From Hirudo medicinalis (taxonomy: Eukaryota; Annelida; Clitellata; Hirudinida; Hirudinidae), in assembly GCA_011800805.1 (NCBI GenBank), contig MPNW01000146.1, forward strand, positions 46,777 to 110,776: a DNA stretch of 64,000 nt, read 5' to 3'. Shown here one piece after another: positions 1 through 13,400 of this stretch. Positions within the stretch are counted from its first letter, which is position 1; each line of letters opens with the position of its first letter. The translations under genes and the position numbers were made by a program. Below the pieces are notes generated by a model. That model saw only the letters and a list, made by a program, of their open reading frames with translations, was not told the origin of the DNA and ran no database searches.

Positions 1-256
1 ACTATGGGATACAACATTTGTATTATATGATACAACATTTGTATTACACGATGCAACATTTGTTGTACAGTATACAACATTATACATAGTGATACACCAT
101 TTGTATTTTACATAGTGATACAACATTTGTATTATACATAGTGATACATCATTTGTATTATACATAGTGATACAACATTTGTATTATACATAGTGATACA
201 TCATTTGTATTATACATAGTGATACATCATTTGTATTATACATAGTGATACAATGT
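1..256. repeat. 26-bp tandem repeat (minisatellite) at the window edge
   Basis: A unit close to tatacatagtgatacaacat followed by ttgta repeats with a 26-bp period from about position 80 to 250. Units differ mainly by caacattt versus catcattt. Copies before position 80 are more diverged and shorter. The array runs off the left edge, so its full length is unknown. Confidence 0.9.
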
Positions 257-3200
257 GTCACACTGGTTCGCCCGCAATAATCTGCCCGCACGAAACAACA
301 GGTAGAATTCGTCAGTCGATGAATCCAGGCAAATAATTTATGGCATCCAATTGTTACGTTACAAAATTACCTTATTATTTATCATTAGTGCATTATCATC
401 ATTGCACAATTATACTTAAATTTCATTATTTACTTTTAATGTTAAATAACACATAATATTTGTTTTATTTATTTCATAAATCTGTAAAGTAAAAAAAATG
501 ACTTATAGGGTAAAAATATTTTCTTTCGAACATCACAAACAAAACATTAAAATTTTTGTATTAAAAATTAATTTTGTGAAAGTCATTTCGAAATCTTATT
601 CAATGTTTCCCGAAGTGTTATTTTTAAACCAATTCTGAAAAGTAAAATTTGTTACCAAAAATCTTTTTTTTAATTTTGAAACAAAAAAGCTTTCTGCAAA
701 TTTTTAAATGGAATGAGGTCATTAATGAGGGCATTAATGAGGTCATTAAATGGTCACTAAAAAGTCATCAATTAAAATGAATTGGTAACTGATGCGTTAG
801 GAATGTTGAAATGACAACTTAAGAAATAGCTTAACTCGATATTTAGGATAAATCAGAAATTGCAAGGTTGCATTTGAAACACTTAACTTTGAAGCAGTTC
901 GCTTCCTGCTTGAAGACTGAAGAAGAAATTGTTTCTAATTTCAAGCGATGGAAGACCTCTTCAATCAAGCCATGTTTCTGCTCCACGACGAATTCTTCAA
1001 GAAAAAGTTGAAATGTTCTGATTCTTCATTTTCCTTTAAAAGTTCAATTTCTTTGGAGATTTCGAATTGAACCAGTTTGGAGTGGAAATTTTTGAAAAGA
1101 ATTTATGTCCGTTTTGTGTTTATTTTTACTTAAACTTTGTTGTTTTGACATTTTTTTAAACGATTCCATTTGCTCACAATTCTTGAACAAGATTCTTCTA
1201 TTTTTTTTTCTTTCAGGTATTTATATTTCGATTATTCTTGAATGTTTTCATTAAAACTTTTTTCAAGTTCTACAATTGTATTCCTTTTAAAAACTTTTCA
1301 GAATTTTGAAAGTAATATTGCATATATTTAAATAATCTTAATCAGCGCTTATCTCTGAAATATTTGAAGAAATAATGGAAGTTTGTGGAGTTTAACTTCA
1401 TATTTTTTCTCAAAGAAAAGAGATTGATGGAAATTTAAACAAATTAGATCCAATTTTAGAATCACGAGCAATTTCAAATGTTGTGGTCAACAGACGTGAA
1501 CCATTTAACAACTCAATTAAATCGCTTTTTATCGTTTAAAACTAAATTAATTTGAATTCGTTGAAATTCAATCAGCCGCCTTAAAACAAGAAGATCGTTA
1601 ATCTTTAAGAGATGTTTGTTGGTGAAAGAAAAAATGTGAATAGTTACATCACAAGCTGTAACTGAGTCAATTCATGGAATACATTTTAAAATGCATGCGA
1701 TGCATGGAAGGTGCATGCCATAAAAAAGGACTTCATCTTCCAATTTGAACCTGAAAAGACAAATGTGACCCGAGGGAATCATTGGTTGTAATTTGCATAG
1801 AAGCAGCGAGATTATTGTAGTCGGTGAGAATGATTTGCAAATTAATGAGAGGGAAGTGAGATGCTGAGCGGAATCATACGTAGGTGGGTGGTTGTCCCCT
1901 GGAAGCGATAAATCTTTTCGGAAAGCAATCAAGTCCACCTCATCTCGAGCAGGTTTTCACGGCTTTTTTGCGTGAACGGAGTTCAGATGGACGAGCGAAT
2001 TAATCGTGGAAACGAATTTCCTTGATCCGCTTGTTAACGTCTGTCCCTCTGCGGTGCCATCCTTTGCAGGTGATATTTTACTCCTAATTAAAGTTCAGCT
2101 CTTTCGGGAGTTTGTGAAGTACTTTGTTAATTTGTGACATCCTCTTGGAACTTGATTCTAAACTTGAACTTGATTCTAAAATAAAACCTAAAATATTCTC
2201 AACTTCCTTCTTTGGTTGTTAAAGTTATTCGATATCAACATCAACGCAGAACTATCTTTGAATGGATGGGATTTTTAGCTCTATTCATGGATTATCGGTG
2301 CAACAGAAGGTCTTAAATAAGTTTGAATTGTTTTAAAAGTTTTAAATGTTTCGATGGAAACAACATTCTGGAAGACTGCTCCTAAGCATCTTATGCAAAA
2401 CTCCGGCAAAACTTGAGAAGTCCCACTGCTGAAGAAAAACTTTGAAATGCAATTTTCAATGAAATCTCAGATGTCATATGTAAACCTCTTATTTGCGCTT
2501 CTAACATTTTTCTCGATGCATGTCCTGACTCCAACACTTAACTGAATAAATAAAATATTTATTATGAGATTATAAATAATTATTACGTAATTGTGAATAA
2601 TTATTACTTGATTATTAAATATTAAGCAATAAAACCAAAAGTACCCGAGGACAATCGGTCCAGGCAAACAATGCCGGGAGTTTTGAGTTCAGAAATGAAA
2701 AAATGCCTTCCGATGCTCGAAGGAAGTCCATTAGTTCGAGGGAGGCAGGGGGGCATGGTAAACACGCGGAAAATAGGAACGGAAAACAATTTCGCATAAG
2801 CAAATACACGTGGAATGCACGTTTATTTCTGACGGGTTTCGGTGTTTAGAAATATTTTTGTTTATTTGAGACGATTAAATGTGATTTATTTGTAATTATT
2901 ATATTATTGTGATTTCTATATTATTTTAAACATTTATTTTAATTTCAATTAGACTGAAATTGCATGCTCCTTGGATAACGTTAAGTTGGAAGTTTTCTGA
3001 ACGAATGTTTGACATTAGAGTTAATGAGCTTAAGGCTCTTTTCTCTGGAGTTTTGAAGAAAACTAGAATTTTTATCGAAAAAAAACTAATAAATGAAAAT
3101 TTTTCGATTTATTTGAAAGAAAGCGATTTTAAAATATTTTTACAAATTTTCTACCACATTATTATCACATTAATATCACTTTAATTCTATTAGGTAACTC

Positions 3201-4960
3201 CAAACAATTCAGACATTCAGTTTTTTAATGAGGTGAGCTTGAAGTAATTTAAATGTTACTTGAAATTAAAACGATTGGATGTGTTCAAAATAAATCAAAA
3301 TTAATAATTAAATAATAAATAAAAATAATAATTTAATATCAAAACATTTCATTTCAGTTATCAAGTGCAGAACTTGAACTCAACTTCTTCGTCAATCAAC
3401 TGGCAACATTTCTTTGTTGCTATCTCAAATTAATTGAACGCTTCATGCCCTGGTTTTGAGAATTTAGGTGCAGAAGATGTCATAAAACATCATTTTAATT
3501 AATTTCAAATCAATCATTTCAAATCAATCAATTTAAAGCATTTGCAGACATTTTAAATGAGGAAATGCAATGTTTATCAAAAGCACAAAACTCAGACAAC
3601 GGAAACAACTTGAACAATGCCACTGAAAGTGGATTATTTTCGTTCAAATGCATCTTTTTTTTAAACTTCAGAAAAATAATTTGGAGAGGTGGACAAATAA
3701 ATGAAAGAGATTGTGTTATTCACTTGTTCATGGATTTTTTGCATGGGCACATTTCACGAGGGAAGCATGTTTTTCCATTTAGTGATTATTATTAATTATT
3801 GTTATTAGCTCCAACAGAACTTGTAATAATAATAATAATTATTATTATTATTATTAATTATTGTTATTAATGCTTAAACAGAACTTGTAATAATTATTAT
3901 TTATTTAAATAAAATTAATTACAATTTGACCCTCAAAATGTAGGTTCCATAGTTTTAAAAAACAACTGAAATCTGAGTTAAAATCTAAAATACTGGCATT
4001 TAATTGTATTATTTGAATAACATTTTTAATATTCCTGAAAATGGAGCGACAAGACATCAGTTTGCAAAGGTTGGGCTGTTTGAGTTTGACAAACACAAGA
4101 CAAGAAGAGCTTCAAGATGACCAAGGAGGCCCATCAATGGTGAACATTGTTCCGTGAATGTTGCTTCTTGAAAGTTCTTTCAATGCTGAATGCCATTTCA
4201 TGAATGTCATTGCACGAATGTTTGCACAACCTAAGTTCCATCTCTGCTTGCCAGATCATGCCACTCATCATCCCTTTGATACTTAGAAGCAACAGCAACA
4301 AATGTGCTTTCATGAATTTAAAATTACTTTAAACATCGTCCCTACTTAATAATTACTGTAACAATTAACTCGAATATTAAATAAGCGATAATTTAATTGT
4401 AAAAGCAGTAATTTTTAATATTTTATTAGCTCAGCGCCCTTGGATTGTCTTCCAGTTGTTCGAGAAATTGCAAAACACAAGCTTTTTGCACCACATTTTT
4501 GTTGCCAGATTTTGCACCCATTTCTACATTTTAAAGCTTAAACAGAACTTGCAATGCCACCACAAGCTCTAGAATCTTACTGATGCCAAGTTAATGATGT
4601 TAATTCACTTAATTCAGCATCAGGAAATCAATCTCCACTCAGAAAAGAACTTTTCAATTTGACAAGAGGAGCAAATACTTCAATTTATTTAAAATATAAA
4701 ATAATAAATAAAATCATCATCAGCATCATCATCGAATTTTGAAAGTGAAGAATCATAGGTGCAAACACAAGACAACAAGAGCTTCCAGACGACCAAGGAA
4801 AACCAAGAAGTAACATTGAATAATAAAATTTGAAATCAAAATTCCATAAAATGAAATTCATTTGCTACTTGCTATTAAACTCCAGAACAAAAAATAAATA
4901 AATAATGCATAATCACAAACTTAATAATTAAACAATCACATCATTCTGAACAATTATTTC
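257..4960. other. intergenic stretch, no gene recognised
   Basis: This stretch is very AT-rich and shows only short chance reading frames, none resembling a known family. Two patches (about 1690-2080 and 2640-2830) are richer in G and C but show no convincing coding pattern. A short (ATT)n tract lies near 3820-3860. The stretch next to 4961 should include the 3' UTR of PIGN. Confidence 0.6.
4085..4804. repeat. local duplication of an approximately 45-bp segment
   Basis: The segments at about 4086-4131 and 4758-4803 are clearly related: both read acaaacacaagacaa or gcaaacacaagacaa, then agagcttc, then gaccaagga. A second short phrase, aaacagaacttg, also recurs near 3805, 3870 and 4540. They look like fragments of a dispersed low-copy repeat. 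No coding potential was seen. Confidence 0.55.
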
Positions 4961-7900
4961 TCATTCTTCTCTCTTTTTGTTCGACCTCGAAATGGAGGAT
5001 TCCGTGAGAAACTTGGAGATGGAGAGAAGGATGAATAGGAAAAGAATGAGAGCCATGACGATGACGTAATGACTGATGGTCATTCCAATCTCCAGCCAAC
5101 TGCCCTTATTTTGCACCATGAAGAAGAAGTGCTGCAATCAATAATTACTCGTTAGGAATTAATTTCCAAATTAATTTGTTACCAAACAATAATTTCATTC
5201 ATAATTTTTCATTTCAATTGTTAGAATTTTTAATTTTTTATAATTGTAGTTTTAATATTCCCCAAAATATTAATGCATTATCTCCACTTTAAATTACTCC
5301 AGGAAAGTCCACTACAAATATTGAATATTAATTTGATAATGTCCAATTCAGCTAATCAAAGGAATTTAATTCAATTTATGTCAAAATTAAGTTTCATCAA
5401 TATTTTAATTATTAAGCAATTATTTATAAATGACTTATAATTCTGAAGCTCACAAGAGCCATGAAGTCCGAAATGATGAGGACAAGGAGAAAAAATCCAT
5501 TCTTTGGAACGTCCATGGCCACTTGGATGGCATAGAAACAACTCGATACTAGCAGGAACAAAATAAGAATCTGTTCCAATAAAATTCATATTGTCATTCT
5601 AAGCAATCCATGCAAGAAGATATTAACTTTTTGCAAAAATTAATTAATTGATTAATTCAATAAATTATTTGAAACTTTTAAAGATATATCATAACAACCG
5701 CTTATTTAAAAAATTCTAACATATCATTAAATACATCTTTCAAACTCTGATTGCAATCAAGAGGAATGAATGGAAGAACATGGAGAGGCAAAGTGATGGA
5801 TGAGTATCGGAGCAGTAATGAGGTGCACTCGCATGATTGCAACTTCCATCCAACGGGAATGAGGCCATGGAATATGTATGAGCAACATAGAATATGTATG
5901 AGCAACATGGAATATGTATGAGCAACAAAGAATATGTATGAGCAACATATAGTATGTATGAGCAATATGGAATATACAGCGCATGTAAAAAGGTTACAAA
6001 CACCCCTTCATTTTGGCATAACTCCTAACATATTGATCAAAATCAAATTTGGATTTAACATGTATTCATAGAAAAAGGTGGAAAAGGTTACAAACACTTT
6101 GGATGAATTCAATTTATGGTCAAATTATCAAATAATTAAATACATAATCAAATACATTTTAAATTTTTTCAAACATTTTTGGTGTTTAATAACTTGTTCC
6201 TTATTATTTAAAATATTACATACACATATCATCATATTTATTCTTGGAAAATATTGACAAAAACCTCTCAGATGTTACAGCATAGTTTGAAAAATTGTGA
6301 CCTCATTTTAGAGAGACTAAAGACATCAAGCATTTTGAAGAAATTCCATCCCATACCGCAAGCATGCTTCCATCTTGCTGTCTGCTAAAATTCGGTTTAT
6401 TTGTCTCATTTAAGTTATGGAAATAGCGTTGGTAGCAGTCACTTCCCCTCCAGGTTAAAATACTTTTGTTCAAAAGATCTGAAAATGACCATTTCATTGG
6501 CACTCAATTTTTTTGATATTCAGGGCTTTCAAACGTCTCTCATAATTAAATATTCCACCATTGCACAGTAGTTTCAGACAATCTACTTGCATGCAACAAT
6601 TTGTTAAAATTTGATTTGCTGATATTTTTTTCCTTAAAATCTTCAGAAAGAGCATTTTTGAATCTAAGGTGTGAGTTTTTGAGGTCTTCCATACACATAT
6701 TTCGCTCCAAAGCATTTTGAATTTTGTAAAAATGTGTAATCCCCATGAATATTTATATTTAATTGCATTGCAATCATTTTAAGAAGGAAAATTTAAATGT
6801 TGAAGGCTGGAATTCTCACCATTCTGTTCAGCTGGAATGTCAGCTACTTCTGTCCATGGTAAAAATAATGTTTACTAAAATATTAAACCAAAATACCATT
6901 TAAATAATTTTAATTATTAATTAAATAATTTTGCAGATATTATAATGTGAGTCTTTTGAAGAAGCTCATAAACATTTGTTAATGGATGTCAGAAATTGTA
7001 AAGTGTTTGCAACCTTTTCCAAGGCCTACTTAGGATGTTTTAATGAATTTGCAAGCATTTTTTTGTTCGATCAAAAAGAAAGTTGGCATAAGTACGTGAC
7101 ATCAAATTGTGCATATAAATTCCAACTTTGGTTTAGATTGATTCAATATTTTAGGTGTTATGCTAAAGTTAAAGGTTGTTTTTTACATGCTTTTCTATAT
7201 TGCACTATATGAGCAACATGAAATATATAAACAATGCGAACAATACAAACAACATGGACCATGCAAACAACAAGGAATATTTGAGTAATTGTGGATCGTG
7301 CAAGCAACCATGAAATATGTGACCAATGAAGACCTTGTACAGCATGAGTCCTCCCATGACGAACGGATTGAAGACTGTGACGAAGCACAGCACTGAGGTC
7401 GGATCAAAACTGTTGATGCTGGCAATGTTTCCAGTGCCAAAGAAGGACATGAGAAGGAAGAAGATCTTGAACTCATTAAGGATGTTTTTCAGTTTATCGT
7501 TTGCTCGATTAGTGCTGACCACAAAAATATATTAATAATAATAATTGTTTACGTACTTTATACTTTTAAATGTTGACCAATCACAGGTAATTTATGAAAT
7601 ATTTTTAAGTAGAATTCAAAATAATTCTTTCTAAGGAATTAATTAATAATTAATTAGTTGACCATAATTGATTAATTATTAATTAGCTGGTCAGGATTAA
7701 TTACTTATTAATTTGCTACATGGAATTAACCAATTATTACTTAACTGATCACAATGAAGTAGTTGCTAATCAGCTAGCCAAAACTAATTACTCATTAGTT
7801 AGTTTTCTGGAATAATTAATTACTAATTAACCAACCGTGATTGCTTAATTAGTAATTAGCTAATCAGAATTAATTAATCAACCAATTGTTCAAATCTAGC

Positions 7901-10340
7901 AAAGGATACAAAGAAATAAGAACATCTGACATCTGAAAGCTTCAGTTTTCTCTCAATGAACTTGTGCCTCCTGAAGTCAACACTTTCCAACTGGGAAGTA
8001 ATAATTATAATGACATGCATCAATCGCTCGGTTCATCAAATCAACAACAATTTATAAATGGTAAATATTTATAATGTTGTCATCACTAAGAAATAAATGG
8101 ATGGAACTTTGAAATGAAAGTCAAATGAATGCCCACTTGAAGTTCAATTAGTTATGAATGCCAGCAATTCTATAAATATTCTGTTAATTCTTGTCAAGTA
8201 GAAGCTTCACAAGTCATGCAATTATTGCTTAATAACATCTCTTTTACTTGAAAGCAAAATCATAAAAATTTACTTCAACATTAAGTTAAGTAATTAGAAA
8301 AATTACTGAATCATTTCAACTGTGAAAACTGTGGATGGCAATTAAATAAATTAGATAAGCAATTATAATGATTATAATCAATAATAATAAGTCAACAATC
8401 AATTACAATTATAATACAATTAAGCAATAAAATGATTAACTAATTACATTTACAATAATGTTAAACAATGACATGAATAATTTTAATAACGCAAGTAATC
8501 AACAAACTTGTTCGAGCGAAAGACCGGTTTCAAGTTGCATCCAGGAAACCATCAAAAGACACAAAACCAAGTAAAACAAGGACTCGTGTCTGTTTCAACA
8601 AAATTACCAATTAAAAAGTTTTCAAAGCATTTACAGAAAAATATTTAACAACGAAGATGCAATAAATTCTCACGAGATGGACAGAAGGAGGTACGGAGAA
8701 AAGAAAGCAAGCATTATTGAAAATATCCTTTGAAGCATTTTCGTCGAGCAAACGAGTGGCACGAGGAATGAAGAAACTGCAAATCAAGTAATTCAAGCAT
8801 GCATTAATAAATTAATATTTTAAAAAATTAATAAATTTAAATATTTATTTCAAAAATTAAGTAAATCACCAATACCGAAATTCATAGTAGCTCTTTTATG
8901 TCTCAGCTTGTAGAATAAATATTGATAATAATATTAATAAGAAATTGATATTAATTATTGCATTATAATAATTACAAGTCAAACGACCCACTCAGAATCA
9001 GCCAGCTCAGTATGTGGAAATAAGTTGATAACAATGACGTCATCGTTTCTCTTGACGACGATGAATATGATTTCCTATCCGATGCAAACCACCAAAGAAT
9101 GAAACTTGAAACTACTATCATGAATGCCTGATGATGTAAATTATAATTGTAAAGTATATTACATTACACAATAAATTACAATTACAACGTAATTATTGGC
9201 ACAACCACCTTTAGAAATAGAAGCTAATAACATCATGGCAATGATGGTTTTGATAATTATTAATATTTTAAATAGTATCATTATTGTAAAATCCATAATA
9301 ACAATAACATCAATAATTATTATTATTAAATAAATATTTTCAACTTAAAATGAAATTGAATACATGATCTAACCTGAACCAAGTGCAGCCTGAAATCAAA
9401 GATTTTCTCAGCACTGTTTGTTGAACTCTTAAAAATCCTTTCCAAATTAAAACAAAAACCTTATTTTCAGAATCCGCACGTCGAAGGTAATGTAAAAGGT
9501 GTTATTTAAATTTTAAACATTAGATTGAAAGCGCACCTCAACACGAGGAAGGAACCGAGAAAGAAAGTCAGTGCTGCCGAAAAGTACCTGCGAATGACAA
9601 TTCCTTGCGATGTTTTAAACAATTCATTCGTGTCCACATTTTTTCTTAATAAAATACATTAAAAACAAACATTAAAGCCACAAAAGAAACTAAAATAAAA
9701 TGACTCGAGGGTCGGCCTTAAGGAAGCGCAAGCTTCCGCTGTCAGACCTAATTAACCCTATGTTTGTAGAAGGCACCATCCAACATAAGAAGAAAAAAAA
9801 CACATGAACCAATTAAAGAATATCATGCAAAACCTCAAAATATCTTTGGAGGGCATTTTAATCATAAGAGGACATAAAAATAGAAACTTGTAAACTGTGA
9901 ATTTGATGGATATTTAAGAGGCTATTGTTTATGAAATTTAAATTAGCTGAAGATAAGAATTTGCAATTAGCATTAATAATATTATCAGGAATGAGATTTT
10001 TAGTTAATATTAATTCATTCACCATAATTAATATACTAATTTTAAATAACAACTTAATTAATATATGAATTATATTATTATTTATAAATAATAACTCATA
10101 TATAACGAGAATATAAAATACTATAGATCAATATTAATCCATTCACAGCAAACTTACACCAACAAATAGTTGGAAGCCAAACCAACTGTCGGAAGCAACG
10201 GAAACAAAGATGCGAGCAGACAAGAAACGATCCACAAACAGTTCGATGCCTTTGAGAAGAAAACAAAGTTAAGCAAAACATTTGAAACATTATTAAAACA
10301 ACAGCAGTAATTAACAGATACAATAACAATTATAATAATA

Positions 10341-10410
<70 letters not shown>

Positions 10411-13400
10411 GTATTTTATTGTTGCACAAGTGCACAAGTTCCAACATATTGCAACCATCATCTCACCCTGGATTTATCTAAAAGTTTCCACATCGCCATG
10501 ACGACGAGGCCGACCGAGATCAGTTGTCGATGAACGAACGAAAATATCTGACATAAAAATTTTAGAATAAAAAGTAAAAGATAAAAATAAACGATTTACA
10601 AGTGGAAGTGCAACACGAATCGATAATCATCAATTGCACGATGCGGGATTGAACAAGTTGTCTGCGATCGCAAAATAAACAAGAAATTACATCGATTGAA
10701 AATCATCTTGAAATGTTTCACACTTACCTCAAAATAACGATTAACTGTCATTATTCAATCGTTGATTAAATAAATAATTCGTTCGAACTCACAACGACTT
10801 CGAGCCCGATGACGACCAGCAGACATCGAACAAACATCTTCAGCAGCATCCCGTTGTCTCTCAAGTACTGCAGAGTCGTCCACAAAATAATGCACCTGAA
10901 TTGTAACACCGACGATGTCGTGTAATTGTAATTTGCATTCATTGCCATTAACATAAGTATCATTATCAATGTTATTATCGACCCTAAGAAGTTCATTTCG
11001 AGCAAAATATATCTGCTTAAATGTTGACTAATGTCAAGTTAACAAGCTTTAAACAGATTTGTTTGCATTGGTAAAAATCAGCAAAACATCTTTTGACCTT
11101 TTCAGTGTGGCATAAAACATTGCAACAGGAAGCAGGCAGTAGAAATAATATGTAACAGGCTTTGACTGGGCTAAAACATGCAATAGTTTTAACAAGTTAA
11201 ACCTTTGATAAATTATTATTATTAAATTATTACTTTATTAAAATAAATAAATTATTTCATCCAAGTTAAAATCTTAAACTTAACATTATACTTATTTATT
11301 TGAAATTGAATGTAATATCAACAAGGAAAACATGTGCATCGATGTTTCACCAAATTATGTTTGATTTGAACATCAAAAATGTTTTGAAATCACAAAACAT
11401 TTTCAAGAACCACATCTTCAACACTGACATCATTATGTTACAAACTAATACAACAGTATGAAAACAAGTTTCAAGTTGATTCAGAATTAGTTGAACAGAA
11501 CAACCAACTGAATATTTATTGATTAACATGCGAGGATTTGAATTTGCTCAACATGTGAACCTGCAAGGAAGAAGAAGATGGCGAACGGAACGATGGTCCC
11601 GACGACCCTCGTGGCAAGGTGCAAACGGCCCTGGCAAGGATGACGTGGGATCACAGGGGACTGAGGCACGTTGGTGTGCTCCTCCAGCAGCACAACAACC
11701 ATCAACAACAGCCAACCCAGGAAACTCAAGGCCACACTCATACTGAAGAGAAATTTAGGTTTTTTTCAATAATGCCCCATCATTACATGTAAATAATAAA
11801 TTAATATTGCTTGACAATTATTATTGAAATAAACAAACAAAAAACTATTAATGTCTTCCAACAATGTTATTATTTAAATCTTAGAAGTACTTATTGCATT
11901 AAATGCTATCACATTTTGAAGAACTCTTACATTGTTTTCTAATAATTAATAATATAGATAATAATATAAAATAATAAAAATAAATTAAAAGCAATTGCCT
12001 TCACCCTAAAAAGTTGATGTCATATTGGTGGTAATACTGGACTCCATCAAGAATTGTGGATATCAGAGAAATGCTTTCATTTATCTACAAAGACATCAAC
12101 TAAACAATGTTCGCACATGGATTATTTATTCCATGATATTCAAAAATTAAGTCTTATTGTGACATAGAAAATTAAGGTTAATTTAATAATAATCAATAAT
12201 TAATTTAGAAGGCAGAAATATTTGATTCGCGAACGAAAAAGCGAAGTCACCCACTGCGGCATCGCATCGTTCGTCTTTTAAGAGGTTTTTAATTCGCTCG
12301 ATGTTCTCGTTCTGTTCGGTTTCAATTAAACGAGGATTACGTTCATAACTTAATAATTACATTGAGGTGATAATTAATTGAAAAGTAGCAAAATACGACC
12401 GACCATCTTTGCGGACGACCTGCAAATGAACAACACATGAACTTAATTCGGAGCTTCATAATTTATTGTCATTATTATAATTATTCTTAATAATATTTTT
12501 AACAATTAAACTTATTTTAAACTTATAATTTATTTGCAATATTATCGGTCATTTGTGTCGTAATTCTTATTACAAAAGCAAGAAATTAATGCCTTAACCT
12601 GCAATATTTAAATGCATTCGAGATTTTTGAATGTAACTAAACTTTAACGACAATCACATCCAATAACTTCAAAATACCACATTATTAGTTTATTTAATGT
12701 TGTTATGTTGATGTTATTGCAATGAAATTTAATTAACCAAACTTGTGAGCGGTGAATAAAAATGAAAAAACACTTTTCCGTTTCTCTTCTTCCTTGACCT
12801 TGAAAACATCAACAAATAAATAAACTTTAAATTAAACCAATATAAATTTAATAAAATTAAACAAACAAATAAACTTCAGAAAAAAATTAAAACTGAAATA
12901 ATTACTTTTTAAAAAGTTATAAAAATGTTTTTACCTTGAACTGTTCATACACCTGTTGCACATTGGTAAATATGCTTTGAGCTTTGAAACTCTCAGATGT
13001 GTTCAAAACATTAACTGGTATTATTCCCTGCAAAATTTAAATATAAAAATCAAGTAATATTTCATTATTGGAATGATCGCTTAAGCATTGACAATATATT
13101 GATGCCATCTAAAATCCTTTAAATAAATTATTACATCATAAATTTAATAACTGCAAATCATCACAAATCATAAATTTAACAATCATAAATCATTACACCC
13201 ACCACTGATTGCTGGGGAATTGGAATGCCAATAAGTGCAGCCAAGAGAGGACAGATATCTGCCTGAATTTAACATCCCATTAACAATTTATAATAATGAA
13301 AGAGAAGTAAATAAAAAACTAAATCTTAACCAAATAATTATAATTTATATATTTATAACTAAGCAAATCAAAACAAAACCTGGTTAATGTCAATTCTTTT

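Noticed and set aside
5702..6003. Minus-strand frames with repeated SYIFxVAHTYSM-type peptide
   Set aside because: This is a translation of the 20-bp tandem repeat; no splice or family support.
7465..7514. A longer version of the PIGN exon at 7334, starting at 7514 after GGTCAG
   Set aside because: It is open, but the upstream exon ends in phase 0 and the family sequence [21 protein letters not shown] is obtained only with the acceptor at 7466.
10154..10447. Minus-strand poly-leucine peptide
   Set aside because: This is a translation of the (TAA)n microsatellite next to the true PIGN exon 10158-10249.
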